From Uloborus plumipes (taxonomy: Eukaryota; Arthropoda; Arachnida; Araneae; Uloboridae): a stretch of DNA of 64,000 bases. The DNA is taken from positions 124,001-188,000 of the forward strand of contig JAXGGA010000037.1 in the NCBI GenBank assembly GCA_038373865.1, read 5' to 3'. Under the pieces are notes generated by a model. The model was given only the letters and a program-made list of their open reading frames with translations, ran no database searches and was not told where the DNA came from. Within the stretch, counting starts at the first letter, position 1. Each line of letters starts with the position of its first letter. Positions 1 through 12,390 of the stretch are shown piece after piece. The position numbers and the translations under genes are program-made.

Positions 1-2399
1 AGTAAAAATAATAGTCAATTCAATCCCCAGGTTAGACGTCATAATAGTACAGCGTTAATGGTATATTTGGGTGGAGGAGGGGGATACTTCGTCTAGTTAT
101 AAGGAAACTCATTTACCAACTTTAAATAAGTTTACTATTCATTTTGTATCAAAGAGTTTTTTTTTTAAAACATTTTGAACAGTTTTGAATTAAAAAAGAG
201 TGGTTGTGCGGGGGAGGAAGGGGGGAGGGGGGTGAACCTGACAAATCTATAAGCTCATGCTAGCTCACTTTAAACATATTCATGTTTGTTTACTACTTTT
301 TAGACCATCACAAGCAAGAGAACTTAGTATTTAAATAAATAGAATCTAAAAAATATCATTTTTTTCCTATACAGTTTAAAATTCAAAAAAATATGATCCC
401 ATTGAGATCCCAATCTAAAAATTTGTACAAACATAGATAAAATACACAAGAATTTTTGAGAATTTTTTCAAAAAAATTCATTATATGTTTTTCGAGAAAT
501 TTAAATTTGAAATTTAAATTTCATTTTTTGAAAAAGAAAATTGTTATCAAATTAGTCATGTTGCATATCAGATTAAGCGGCAACTAACGTACTTTAAACT
601 GCCATTTACCAAATCGTTCTATCGATATTTGGTGCCGAGTTATGGTCCCTTTTATGTTCCCTTATCCATGGAAAAACGAGGGTTTTTCCAAAGTTCAAAG
701 TCTCATAAATGAAAAAATAATTGAGATAAAAATCCAAAAATTGAGATTTTTGATTACCTCAAGGGGTACAATTGATGAGCCAAATTTGAAAGAAATACAA
801 AAATGTAAGGTAAAAAAACGTTGGATCACTTGACATGGAATGACCCTAACAACACTGCTTGGCACAAAATGAACTTCACATGTATCTGACACTATTTTTG
901 CTGTTTCTTATGTAATATGCCCCACTAAATTCAAACATGATCTCCGTTTCCCCCTTCACGGTAATCACTCGAACATAACTGGAATGAATATAAATAATAC
1001 TGAAAGGTTCTTTACTGAGTTAAATCTGCGGTGCGACTCATATGTAACATGCGATGTTTCCAAGATTTTAGAAAAAATTTTACAGCTTGAAAAATTTTTT
1101 GGACGTGGGAGTCACAGAAGCAATCCAATATTATTGTGTTGCACCAAAAAAAAGTAAAATTTTGAAGCTGGAAAAAATGAGTTGTTGATGATATGTTAAA
1201 TATTTTACGGAGGTGGGGGGGGGGGGGGGGGAATACCCCCATGATTCTCCTAATTTGCGAAAAGTGTTTATGATTTTGAACTTTTCACCTCTCTAGCCCT
1301 ATAGAAGAATGTTAATGGTAAATCTACTGCTTCCTTCCCCTCCAAATAATATCTATGAAATTGTCGAAATCTGATGAAAATAGGATTGGAGGGGGGCGCT
1401 ATTTTCGAAAAGTGGGAGGCAATGGGGGGGGGGGGAGGGGGAAGGGTGGCCATAGTAGGATTCAGGGGATCATTGAAAATAAGAATCAGCAAAAATGATA
1501 GCAAACACCCGGATTTTTTTTTTTGCCGCTCAACCGAAAAACGTTTGAAATTGAGAAAAACTGGAGAACTGTTTGAGCTTTGAGTACCGTCTTTTTATTT
1601 AAGTAGGAGGTTGAAATTGTGGCAGTATATTAGGGTGGATAAAGGTAAAAAAAAAATTAGCCACCGCCGTGACCTCTAGGACATTTTTTTTTTAACCATA
1701 GGTTTGTGAACCACCCTAGGCTGCATTCTGCCGGTTTATGCACGCGGGGATGAGGTAGAGAAGCAAATGATACGAAAACAATATTTTTACTATTTTTTTT
1801 TAATTGTTTATGGAAGAGGCAATAGAATTTATTACTTTGAACTGTACGGAAAAATACAATTGATGCGCATTTCACGCTACAAGAAATAAGCTTTTTTTCT
1901 TTACTTTAATTTTATCAATTTAGACAATAATCCAAGATTTTTTTCTATCTTGAATTATGAAAAAATAAAAGACAAAATCAAGTTTTTCTCGTTAATAATA
2001 GCATGCAATTTATATCAATAGCGCAACATGTGTGGCTATTAATGGAAATATCTATTTATTAATTTTATGAATGAATGAATGAATTATTTTTGCTTGCGAA
2101 CAAAACATGATGTTTTTCATTTGTAACGATGTTTATTTCTAGTTCCAGTCGGTATTGAATACAAACATTACAGGAATCAGCATTTACTGTTATTCTCAGC
2201 GTTAACTTAATATGAAACAGACTAACAAATGTAACGTCGAAAATAGATAATGCAATGCATAAGCAGATTATTGTATAAGCTAACAACATTATGACAAAAA
2301 AAAAGTCTGATTTTAAGAAGTACCAAAATATATATTTTTACTGCATGTGTGTGGTAATCAAAATTTCTGTTTTCAATTAAACATAAGAAACATATTTAA
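1..2399. other. Unassigned A+T-rich DNA with homopolymer runs
   Basis: I see no gene here. The stretch is A+T-rich with long poly-T, poly-A and poly-G runs (poly-G near 1213-1231 and 1424-1440). At 834-851 the words catggaatgaccct recur, also seen at 12014-12030 where they end an inserted element, so 480-853 may be an old fragment of that family. At about 1631-1721 a short segment begins TTAGGGTGG and ends CCACCCTAG, which could be a tiny inverted-repeat element. Confidence 0.4.
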
Positions 2400-3337
2400 G
2401 AGCAAGAATCTGAGAAACTGTCACGCCTAGCATTATGAGGTGATTCATGACATCTCAGATTTTTTCCAAAAAAATACCAAATGTTTATTATCTTATTGAA
2501 AGACCAAATCCAGAACGTTTTGTTCTAAAGTTGAGTTGTTTAGTTTTTATGGATCCCCAAAGGTGAAGGTGCGGCATCAAAAATTAAGCGGATTTTCAAG
2601 ACATTGAAGTTGCTGTGAGCCAAAACTCTTACCAGGAACTGTTGAACTTCAACTTTCTTTTTGTATATGGAATATAGAAGGTTCAAACTTTACAAATGAA
2701 AGTTAAATTTGTGGTAAATTGCTGTCGTAAGGTCAGTGAAGACCCTCAAAACAAGGCATTTTTGACGTTTTTCAGCATTTTTGAGGTCCAAAAACAGCGT
2801 ATACATTTCAGTTGCACGGCAAAAGTAGTGTCGTTTCAAAGACCAGTGTAAGCACTTTAAAATAATGTATAAACAACCGAGGAAAGTTCAACGTGCTTTT
2901 AGTTGCGTAAGGCCGAAATATGAAAAATGTCATATTTTACCGATATTCAAACGGTCATAACTTCCTCTGCCAACAACATATTTAAATATTTTTTTTTTTG
3001 CCAATGTTATACTCTATTCTTTGTCTTAACAGTACAGTATAGTCCTTTGAGGTGAAATGCTTAAAATTTTTTTACAAAAAAAGCACGGGCAAAAATACAA
3101 TTTTGAAAAAAAAAATTAACATTTCGCTTCAAAGGACTCGACATTTCGTCTCAAAAGAGCTTAATTTTTGATGCCGCACCTCCACCTTTGGGGATTCATA
3201 AAAACTAAACAACTCAACTTCAGAACAAAACATTATGGATTTGGTCTTTCAATAAGATAATAAACATTTGGTAATTTTTTGGAAAAAATCTGAGACATTA
3301 TGAATCAAAGGCGTGACACTCTCTCAGATTCTTGCTC
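2400..3337. mobile_element. TTAA-flanked foldback element
   Basis: This is a 938-bp non-coding element with long inverted arms. The left arm starts GAGCAAGAATCTGAG and the right arm ends CTCAGATTCTTGCTC. The match continues inward through gtgaaggtgcggcatcaaa at 2561-2580 and its complement near 3165-3185, so each arm is roughly 190 bp. TTAA sits directly outside both ends (2396-2399 and 3338-3341), the target size of piggyBac-type transposases. The ends lack the usual piggyBac CCC start, so the class is uncertain. No ORF of note lies inside. Confidence 0.65.
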
Positions 3338-3434
3338 TTAATTGATACATTTATGAAAAAAATATCTGCCAGATGATTTTCAAGTCATACAGCAAAGCGT
3401 TATTTGAATTCTGAGCAATTGTTTTTAATTATTA

Positions 3435-3656
3435 CACTGCAAAAATAAAGTGTTGTTTTTACAGTATAATACTGGCAGCCGAGGTTCCAGTTTAAAACTA
3501 AAATTGACAGAAATAAACTGTAAAGCTGCCAATTTTGCTGTAATAAACAATAAAATTGCTAATTTTCCAGTTTATTACTGTGCATTTTACAGTTTTGAAC
3601 TGGAACCTCTGCTGCCAGTATTATAGTGTAAAAACAGCAGTTAATTTTTTGCAGCG
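3435..3656. mobile_element. Palindrome-array TA element, short hairpin copy
   Basis: This is a 222-bp copy of the most abundant repeat in the window. It is flanked by TA on both sides. It starts CACTGCAAAAATAAAGTG and ends in the complement-like AATTTTTTGCAGCG. The two halves pair almost end to end, with gaggttccagttt on the left and aactggaacctc on the right. The centre holds short palindromic words of the form AAAATTGCTAATTTT. TA flanks suggest a Tc1/mariner-type mobiliser. It is non-coding. Confidence 0.8.
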
Positions 3657-3862
3657 TAGACATAAGTGAAAAATGTATATACTATGTTATATATTAAAAA
3701 TATACCCTATATACTTGCTACTAAGAAGGATTATTTAACGAAGAAATGAATAACTATCTCACACGCGCGTGTTGAACTAAAAACTAAAAAGTATATCAGG
3801 AGCTAAGTGTTTATTCATGTTGCCACTTTCTGCGTTATATCTCTGTGAAAGATAAATAATAA

Positions 3863-4669
3863 TCTACTTATATTAAAAACTGAGTATCTTTCTAACTATC
3901 TTTCTTTCTATCTTTCTAACTATCTTTCTATGTCACGCTTCTTTCTCCTGAACGCCAATGACCTGAAAGTCGAACCAGGTACCGATAGATAGGTAATTTT
4001 TCAGGCTTCATTAGTTTCAATCCATATAATTATACGATTTTAATTAGCGAAGATATCAATTAATAAGTAGTCAAGTTTGAAGCGATTAAGCCTAATAAAT
4101 GATTAAATATGAAATCCATTCTTGCAAACCGTCGTTGCTATGAAACAGTATAATAACAATGATAATGAGAATTTTGAATGAAGGCTTAACTAAATCAAAC
4201 ACGAAACTCATAAGCGGGCCACTTACGTAGAATTTTTATCGCTAGCTACTGGTAATATTTTGAAACATTTATTTGTTGAAGAGCCATCTACTTATATTAA
4301 AAACTGAGTATCTATGTCTGCTTTTTTCCTTTGAGCGAGCTGAACTTACTGAAACTTTCCTCACCATCTTGAAGGCGTGAAGCATCTCAATAATTCGAAT
4401 GATTTTTTTTATATAGGAAAAAAGTAAAGGCGTGAAGCGCCTGTAAGCGAGCCGCTTTGGCGGGGAGTAGTTTCTTGAAAATTTCCTCACTACTTTAAAG
4501 GCACGAAGTGCCCGTGCAACGCCGGGCTACGTGCGTGGTATGTCTTGAAATCGAATGAACATTAAATTCTATCAAATAATATAACTTCAGAATGAGTTAA
4601 AAGTTAGAGAAGGGGGACGTTATGCATCAACATGCCGCAGGAAGCTAATCTAGCTGCCCTGGCAGCTAG
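3863..4669 (+). mobile_element. Helitron-like non-autonomous element, copy 1
   Basis: The element starts with TC after an A (TCTACTTATATTAAAAACTG) and ends in CTAG followed by T, with the perfect hairpin AGCTGCC-CT-GGCAGCT overlapping the end. These are the hallmarks of Helitron-type rolling-circle elements: 5' TC, 3' hairpin plus CTRR, insertion between A and T. A second identical start lies inside at 4287, so the unit looks like a ~425-bp block joined to a ~380-bp shorter element. A degenerate tctttctaactat repeat follows the outer start. It is non-coding. The hairpin lies closer to the end than is typical, so a Helentron-type relative is possible. Confidence 0.65.
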
Positions 4670-4671
4670 TA

Positions 4672-5480
4672 TCTACTTATATTAAAAACTGAGTATCTTT
4701 CTAACTATCTTTCTTTCTATCTTTCTAACTATCTTTCTATGTCACGCTTCTTTCTCCTGAACGCCAATGACCTGAAAGTCGAACCAGGTACCGATAGATA
4801 GGTAATTTTTCAGGCTTCATTAGTTTCAATTGATATAATTATACGATTTTAATTAGCGAAGATATCAATTAATAAGTAGTCAAGTTTGAAGCGATTAAGC
4901 CTAATAAATGATTAAATATGAAATCCATTCTTGCAAACCGTCGTTGCTATGAAACAGTATAATAACAATGATAATGAGAATTTTGAATGAAGGCTTAACT
5001 AAATCAAACACGAAACTCATAAGCGGGCCACTTACGTAGAATTTTTATCGCTAGCTACTGGTAATATTTTGAAACATTTATTTGTTGAAGAGCCATCTAC
5101 TTATATTAAAAACTGAGTGTCTATGTCTCCTTTTTTCCTTTGAGCGAGCTGAACTTACTGAAACTTTCCTCACCATCTTGAAGGCGCGAAGCATCTCAAT
5201 AATTCGAATGATTTTTTTTATATAGGAAAAAAGTAAAGGCGTGAAGCGCCTGTAAGCGAGCCGCCTTGGCGGGGAGTAGTTTCTTTAAATTTTTTTCTCA
5301 CTACTTTCAGGGCACGAAGTGCCCGTGCAACGCCGAGCCACGTGCGTGGTATGTCTTGAAATCTAATGAACATTAAATTATATCAAATAATATAACTTCA
5401 GAATGAGGTAAAAGTTAGAGAGGGAGGACGTTATGCATCAACATGCCGCAGGAAGCTAATCTAGCTGCCCTGGCAGCTAG
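4672..5480 (+). mobile_element. Helitron-like non-autonomous element, copy 2
   Basis: This is a near-identical second copy of the element just upstream, in the same orientation and separated from it by only TA. It has the same TC start, an internal second start at 5096, the same AGCTGCC-CT-GGCAGCT hairpin, and a CTAG end at 5477-5480 followed by T. By eye only scattered substitutions separate the copies, such as tgcttttttc against tccttttttc and gaaatcgaatg against gaaatctaatg. Head-to-tail copies are an expected product of rolling-circle transposition. Confidence 0.65.
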
Positions 5481-5626
5481 TAATAGTTTAAAAAAATACA
5501 CTATGACATTTGTATTTACTATTTGATTTGAAAGTATTTCGATTTACTATTTGATGTGAAAGTATTTTGATTTGAAAGCGTTTGGAAAAAATAAAAAAAT
5601 AAGAAAGAATAAAACTTTGCACTCTA

Positions 5627-5866
5627 CATTGTTAAAACTGTGGGCTGCGTATGGAACCTCTTAGAGTGAAACGTAACACTAGCGGCAGAGTGCTATCTGA
5701 CACCCTATGTCACCCTTTAAAGGTGCCATTTTACTTCATATAGCACCCTTATGGTCCGTGAGAATGCCATGAGAGGACAAATGAAACCTTTACGGGTGTC
5801 ATGCGTCAAATAGCACCTCAGGGGTGCCGTTGCAGCTACAACGTTTCACTCACAGTTTTAACAGTG
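5627..5866. mobile_element. TIR element with CAYTGTTAAAACTGTG ends
   Basis: This is a ~240-bp non-coding element. Its left end is CATTGTTAAAACTGTG after TA; its right end is CACAGTTTTAACAGTG. The TA on the right has become TT. The interior contains short inverted words such as caccctttaaaggtgcc. The ends resemble those of the 3.87-kb element at 12125-15994 (CACTCTTAAAACTGTGCC), so both may use one transposase. Confidence 0.6.
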
Positions 5867-6474
5867 TTTCTTTAAAAACTTGGCAATGCTGGTTTTAGAA
5901 AAAAAGCAAGAGGAATAAAGATCCCTCCGCTTAAGATTTTTTTTTGCATAGTTCGATGGAAAGGTGAAAGTGGAATAAGTATAGCTTTTGATAAATAAAA
6001 CAGCACCAAACGTACTGAACATTGTACAGGTGAGGTACGTGTTTGTCAAATTTAGAAATTCACAACTAAAGAAGGATGTATTATGCACATTTGATTATAT
6101 TATTTTATATAAAGGCTAATTTATAATATAATGTGCAATGTTTTGAGTGAGGTGAGTACGAAAGAAGTCTTGGCAGAAATTCGAACTCTAACAAGAATAA
6201 AAGCATTTAAAAGTTAATAGATTTTATTGATTCATACGATAATAATATACTGAACGTACTGCATAAAAATTGAGAAGGGCAGAAAGAAAAAAAAATATGT
6301 AAAACAGGAATTTTTCTGGTAACTAAAATCAAGCCCCCTGCCAGTTTGGTTTAAGAGATTCAGAAGCGTTAATAATAACATCGCCCAGAAAAAGTCGTAT
6401 ATAAAACAAAACTCTCTTAAGCAATAAAATGATACAGTTTTTAATTTCAATCTAAATTTGAATATATTTTCAAA

Positions 6475-6644
6475 CTCTATAATTCAGCTAAATTTTACGG
6501 CAATAAACTGTAACATTGCTAACTTTACAATAAGAAATTGTAAAATTACTAATTTTACAGTTTTTTACTGTGCATTTTACAGTTTTAAATTGGAACCTCG
6601 GTTGCCAGTATTGTACTGTAAAAAAAAGTTTATTTTTTCCAGTG
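6475..6644. mobile_element. Palindrome-array TA element, truncated copy
   Basis: The right half of the family is recognisable: repeated taaactgtaa/ttgctaa words, then ttggaacctcgg and the end TTTTTTCCAGTG followed by TA at 6645-6646. The left terminus is missing or decayed, since the match starts abruptly near 6475. Confidence 0.65.
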
Positions 6645-6660
6645 TACATCTTCCTATAAA

Positions 6661-7400
6661 GTAAAATTTTTATCTTCTCCCTTTTTTTTTCCTTTCTCTC
6701 TCTCTCGTTTCTTTTTTCAGCTGTGCTGTTATAGAGTATTTGATAAGCGATAAGTAAAAGTATGCTTTAAAAATATTACTGTTTCAGAATCGTAATTAGG
6801 AAAAGTTAATACAGCATTTGAAAAGTTATTCATAAAGATTTTTTCTTTTTGGAAACATTTATTTTTTGAACTGGAATCAAAGGGTACGAGTGAGGATGGA
6901 GAGGCCTGAGTGCCCATCAACATTCGTATCAAAATTTATACTCCCTAAGCGCTTTAACAATAAACTGCAGAGCTCTACTTTTAGCACTGCTCCGATTTTT
7001 GCATTCCGAGACGCTAAACTCCTTTTCAAGCGAAGAAGAAACAGAAACTATTCCCTTTCGAATGCAAAATCAGTCATTGCCCCTCCCAACGGAGACGAAT
7101 CCAACATTTTGATTCGCCAACCATCCAGATCGTAAAAAGGGCAATAAAATGCTGGCACCGCTGTAAATTTGCATGGCCCAGACACTCCTCCTCAATCGAA
7201 ATTTCATGAAAAGGCATTATCTAGAGCCAAGAAAGGCATCGAAGCCGTAAAAGCCTGCCTTCCGGAAGCTTTCCTCAAAGGCCTGGGGAGTAAAAGGTCA
7301 TAACATAAAGACTGGTCGATCGGGGACAGCAAAATGAGAAGCCCAGGAAATTGTTTCCACTAAAGGGCAAATTGGTAGGAAGTAGTATCTTATGGATCTT
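6661..7400 (+). other. Complex, non-repetitive stretch with a strong splice-acceptor-like site
   Basis: A pyrimidine tract of about 40 bases ends in TTTTTTCAG at 6720, a strong-looking 3' splice site. One frame after it reads CAVIEYLISDK and then stops. From about 6880 to 7330 the base composition is more even than in the surroundings and no repeat family was recognised; an 89-codon open frame (6866-7135, +) lies here but resembles nothing I know. It could be part of a transcribed host locus or an old, diverged repeat. I do not call a gene. Confidence 0.25.
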
Positions 7401-7730
7401 AAGAGTGAAAGATTTTTTTCAAAGTTTCGGTTTGTACAGGCCTCAGGAGGTCTAGGAAGATTGAAACTTTTCATGCGTGAAGATGGAAGCTTGCCATGAA
7501 CAGTTTGAAACTCTATAAGCTTAAAAATAATGTTAGTCTATCTGAAAACGCTAAATTTGATTGCATTCACTTATAGTAAGTCATAGCTATTAGTAGAGAT
7601 ACAATTAGGGCGCCCCCGTGTTTTTCTCCACATTGCTAGTCCTAGTGCGGTAATATGTATAGATTCACGCACAAATATACAGAGACACACACCCGCACAT
7701 AAGAACTTGAACAAAAGTGTGAGCCGAAAA

Positions 7731-7823
7731 TGACTTTTTTTTTTAATTTCGATGAAGGGTAATGCGCAAAAGGTCCAATGGCACCTTTTCCACACTACCC
7801 ATCATCGAAATTAAAAAAAAAGT
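7731..7823. repeat. Short perfect-looking hairpin
   Basis: The arms are about 28-30 bp and pair almost fully: tttttaatttcgatgaaggg on the left and ccatcatcgaaattaaaaa on the right. Inside is a second small hairpin (AAAAGGT...ACCTTTT). It could be a minimal MITE or a hairpin RNA precursor. No flanking duplication was clear. Confidence 0.55.
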
Positions 7824-8718
7824 CTTTTTCTTCTCACCCTATTGAACAACTATTCCATAGGATTAATTTGTGGACAAATTTTTCCTGGAAGGGTCAAAGG
7901 GTACAGACACAACACAATTTCATCGGAAAGCAACAAAAACAACAACCACTTACATATAAATACATTAATTTTTCAAAGTCAGGGTATGGATTGCCCCCCC
8001 CCCCCCACACCACACACACACCAAATGACGGCCTGACTGCACTAGACTAGCGATTAGAAAGATTATCTTTAAAACTGAGTAAAATATGAAAGTGTCTAGA
8101 AATTTGCTAATAAGCAAAGACTAAACGATTTTTTATGGATGTGAGTTAGAAAAAAACAGTAAGGCACATTATATCGCTTCTTAAAATGTTTTCAAGTGAA
8201 AGAAAACATTTTCTCCTGACAATTTTAAATTTTTTTCTTCCTATACTTCTCATTAATATGGATAAAACGTGATTATGTACGAAAGGTTTGCACGAAAAAA
8301 AAATTAAATAATTAGTTTTAAAATACTCATTTTAAGGATTTTTTAGAATAAAGTGGAGGTCCGCCCAGAGAGTGGCTCCGTCTCCCACCTGAAATTGGAT
8401 TAAATATATTCATGAATTTTTTTTATTGTACTATATTATAGCAGGAAAAAAACAAAGATTTCTTTTTTGGAAGACATAAGCTAGCTTAATTGGTAGGAAA
8501 GAATATAAGTATGTTTCATAAACATATGACTGTTTTCTTGTAGTGTATGAATAAACTACATCATCAAAAAAGAATAGAATATTTTTACGTTCGTGTTCAA
8601 TAATTGACGAAATTCATCTTAAAACAAATGAATAGCAACAAAAAACAGAAAAGAAAATAATAATAAGATAAAAAAAAATCCACACTATCGGATTTTGTTA
8701 TATATTGATTTTTTTTCA

Positions 8719-9040
8719 GGTGAATTTATACCAATAAAATCATCATATCAGGCAAGGAAATGAGTGCTGACATGGTAAAAATGACTCTACCAGTAGACTT
8801 AATCTGAGGCAATAAAGAATGGCGCACTGATGTACTGCTGGTAAAGTGAAATGAATAGCAAAAAAAAAAAAAAAAAAACAAGGTATTGGATTGTTTAAGA
8901 AAATTTATGCCAGTAAAATCTTTTGACTACTGGTATGGTTAAAACGACTTGACTCGGTAGACAAATGAATACTCAATCCGAGACATTAAAGAATGGCGCA
9001 CTAATTTTTGTCCACTGGTAAAGTCGTTTCTACCGGTAAA
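8719..9040. repeat. Two degenerate direct repeats of about 174 bp
   Basis: AAAGAATGGCGCAC occurs at 8814 and 8988 in matching contexts (an accaataaaatc/gccagtaaaatc start and a ctggtaaag end), giving two diverged tandem units. Short accgg/ctggtaaagtc words recur in both. Confidence 0.5.
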
Positions 9041-9042
9041 GT

Positions 9043-9450
9043 CGCCGGGATTACCTTGAAGTGTCAAGTTTTTAGTAAAAACGATGACTTTTTTTAAAAA
9101 ATGTATAAATTATTTGTAAAGCAAAAATAATTATTTAAGTGCAAAAAAGGAATACTTAAAAAGAAATCTGTCAATAAAAAATGCATTGGAGCTAAAATTT
9201 AACTTTAGGTTCCCAAAAATAGTTATGAAAAACGGCACATTTTCGCTTTTCAGTCACATATTTACCAATCTTGCAGAATAATTTTTATTATTGTATTAAT
9301 AGAAAAACATTGAAGTAAAGCGCTTTAAAATAGTAATATTGGTCCATTTTTCTACTTAAATAATTAATTTTGCTTTACACATAATTTATACATTTTTAAA
9401 TTAATCATCGTTTTTATTAAAAAACTTGAAACTTCAAAGTAAACCCGGCA
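9043..9450. repeat. Foldback repeat with ~100-bp arms
   Basis: The left arm begins gccgggattaccttgaag and continues through aaaacgatga and tttgtaaagcaaaa. The right arm carries the complement (ttttgctttaca, tcatcgtttttatt, cttcaaagtaaacccggc). The match is imperfect. No target duplication was identified. It is non-coding. Confidence 0.55.
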
Positions 9451-9756
9451 GACCTAAATATTTTTCAATTTCAAAATATTTTTTTTTTGGTAACTATGTG
9501 AATATATTGACAACTTTTTATCAATTTGAAATTTTGAATTTCCAAAAAAAAATTTTTGTGATACACCCTACTCAACAATAGCTATTTCCGGAGTATTTTG
9601 TCTCGCCATACAAAAATCGCCATAAAAAGTTAAGATTAGCTCTTCTTTTCAAGATACTGAGCCAACTGGGGTAGTGAAATTTCACTAATATTCTATTTTC
9701 GCTGTCAGATAGAACAACTTCCTATGGAATTATCTGTCTTTAAACTTCGACTCTTA

Positions 9757-9899
9757 GGGCCTTGCTCCACATTGACGTAAAGCAGAAAAATAAGTCAGAA
9801 ACGTAAAATGGATTAAATAGTGTTCCTATGGAAAGTACCCGGATTTTCGGTTTCTGCCTTCTATTTCGGTCGCTTTTCTGCTGATGTGGAGCAGGGCCC
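9757..9899. mobile_element. Harbinger-like MITE with TTA duplication
   Basis: This is a 143-bp element whose ends read GGGCCTTGCTCCACAT and, complemented from the right, GGGCCCTGCTCCACAT. TTA flanks both ends (9754-9756 and 9900-9902), matching the 3-bp TWA target of PIF/Harbinger transposases. The interior keeps partial inverted similarity. It has no coding capacity. Confidence 0.6.
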
Positions 9900-10377
9900 T
9901 TATTAGTTGCGACAGAAAATCTCACTACATAGAATGAAATGGAGCTTGAAGAAATTCAAATTCAAGGCTAGAAATGTCTCAAATCAGTCATTAATAGATC
10001 CACCCATTTTTGCTTCTATTAGTGCTCATTCTGTTGGGAATAATGAAAAACTCCGGGAAAGCTGAGAATATACAAGGTTTTCCAAAGGTTTAGACAAAAA
10101 TGTCCGATTTATTTCATATATTACGGTTATTGAGTTAAGTTAGTGCTCGCCAGGACACTGCTGGACTATTACGACAGATGATCCTTTCTTGACGTACAAG
10201 AAGCAATCGAAAATTAAGCGTTTACACCAGTGGGAAGAAAACAACCGCTGGTTTCTGAAAAATAAACACTGTATAATGAAACGGGACCTATTTAATTACA
10301 TTTGTTGCACAGGATAGTTTTTCCCTATCTGAATTTACCTCAAATCACTAAATGGTTATTGTGTATCCTATATACCA

Positions 10378-10764
10378 CACTGCAAAAAATAAAATGTTGT
10401 TTTTAGAGTATAATGCTACGATTTTTATGGCAATAAAATGTAAAATTTCTAATTTTACAGAACAAACATTAAAATTGCTAATTTTACAGTAATAAACTAA
10501 AGTTGCTAATTTACAGTTTCTTACCGTGCATTTCAGTTTCTTACTGTACATTTTACAGTTTTAAAGTGGAACCTCTTCTGCCAGTATTACACTGTTGTTT
10601 TTCCAGTATAATGCAGCTAGTTTTATGGTAATAAACTGTAAAATTGCTAATTTTACAGTCAAAACAGCAAAGTTGCTGAATTTACAGTTTATTACAGTTC
10701 ACTTTAGTTTTAATGCTTACAGTATTATACTGTAAAAACAACAGTTTATTTTTTGCAGGGCAGT
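10378..10764. mobile_element. Palindrome-array TA element copy
   Basis: It starts CACTGCAAAAAATAAAATG and ends in ACAGTTTATTTTTTGCAGGG. In between are about ten words of the type aaattgctaattttacagt, each near its own reverse complement, plus two ggaacctct/ccagtatta blocks. It is a double-length copy, close to 400 bp. The right end is slightly decayed. Confidence 0.75.
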
Positions 10765-11427
10765 GGACTTCAGTGTATCTTGAAAACAAGAGCTAATAAA
10801 AACAAATCATACCGCATATTCGTTTCCCCCCCCCCCCAACAATTTGTAAGAATTGACTTTTTAACAACAGAATACAGATAAAAGTTTATATTTTGTTCCC
10901 TTGAGTATTTTGGTGATACGAAGTATCAATACAGAGATGCTTTTTTTTTTCATACTTTATGAAGTTTAAAAAAAGGAAAAAAATTAAACATGCAAAAATA
11001 TTTAAAATAATTATGAAATAAAAAAGAGGATTGCATAGACAATTCTAAGCAACGATTAGAAATTTTAAGTTATTGGTAAAAGTGGCAATTTTAAGTGGAA
11101 GACAAAATTTCATAATCCGCTAAAATAATCTGTCGAAATCTTATAAATATTAAATAATCCGTTTTTAAGATTGCAAATAACGTTAGCAACTGCTATGGCT
11201 TAATCTAAAGAGTGACAACAACCAATGAACTAACAGCAAAACGTTTGCAAGTAGTTCATATACTGCAAAAAATGAACTGTTGTTTTTACAGTATAATACT
11301 TGCAGCCGAGGTTCCAATTTAAAACTAAAATGCATCGTGATAAACTGTAAAACTAGCAATTTTAGTTTCTTACTGTAAAGTTAGAAATTTTACAGTTTAT
11401 TACTGTAAAATGTAGCAATATAATACT

Positions 11428-12030
11428 GGATCATTAGTGGGACATGTAAGTCATGCAAGTCATTTTTCTAAACAATTTTTTGGGGGTAATTTTTATTTGA
11501 TTTTGTCAGAAATATTTTGAATTCTATTGGCAACAGTGCTTTTTTCAGATAGCTTAAATTAATTACAAGAAAAAAAAGTAATATTGAAAGAATCTTTGTG
11601 ATGTGTAACCTGAGTTACCAATGATTTGTAACCTGAGTTACCAACGATTTGTAACCTGAGTTACTGAGTAAATAATTAATGAAAAAACTCTATGTAGTTG
11701 TTTACATTCAAATGTAAGTTTTAAAGTAGCTTAGAATCTATAGATTTATGTCATCTTTGCATCAATCAAAAATTTTAACAAGAGCAGAATTTCAAGTTCT
11801 TAGTGAATTAAGTATGTCAGAAGTCTGTCTAGGTAACCTGAGTAACCAAAAGAAATTAATTTATTGGTTAATAATTATTTTATGTTTTAACATGTTTTGC
11901 ATTTCCTAAATAAGTTAAAAGTAGTTTAAAATAAAAAAAACCCTTTCCAAAACATTTTTTTTTCATTAGAATAAGTGTTAAACCAGGCACAAGTGTATCA
12001 AATGCAACCTGAGTTACCATGGAATGACCC
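11428..12030. mobile_element. Inserted element ending in TGGAATGACCC
   Basis: This segment interrupts the palindrome-array element. Its right end, read inward, is GGGTCATTCCATGGTAAC; its left end has the loosely similar CTGGATCATTAGTGGGAC. TA lies at both borders. Inside are repeated GTAACCTGAGTTACC words. The end sequence recurs at about 834-851. There is no ORF of note. Confidence 0.5.
11600..11668. repeat. 23-bp tandem repeat, three units
   Basis: GTAACCTGAGTTAC starts at 11605, 11628 and 11651, an exact 23-bp period. The word is itself a near palindrome (GTAACC...GGTTAC type) and also appears singly near 11832 and 12006, the last next to the element's right end. Confidence 0.75.
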
Positions 12031-12245
12031 TATTGTAAAAACAACATTCTAATACTGACACCCGAGGTTCAAGTTTAAAACTGTAAAATGCACGGTAATG
12101 AACTGTAAAATTAGCAGTTTTATACACTCTTAAAACTGTGCCTCTGAAATAAGAGGCACATTTTGAATTTTTGTGCCTCTGAAAATTAAGCGGCACATTT
12201 AAAATGAAAGGCACCGTTTGTGCCTCTGAAATTAAAAGGCACATA

Positions 12246-12390
12246 CCGTGCCTTTGATTTTAGATTTCAGTGCCTTATATTTGAGGATGTTTGTGCCTCT
12301 GATTTTAGATTTCAGTGCCTTATATTTGAAAACGTCTATGGCTTTGATTTTTGATTTCAGTGCCATACATTTAAAAGGATTTGTGCCTCT
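12246..12390. repeat. 45-bp tandem repeats inside the 3.87-kb element
   Basis: GATTTTAGATTTCAGTGCC or close variants start at 12256, 12301 and 12346, an exact 45-bp spacing. Each unit also carries a tgtgcctct word shared with the terminal hairpins. Open frames on the minus strand here are by-products of the repeat. Confidence 0.75.
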
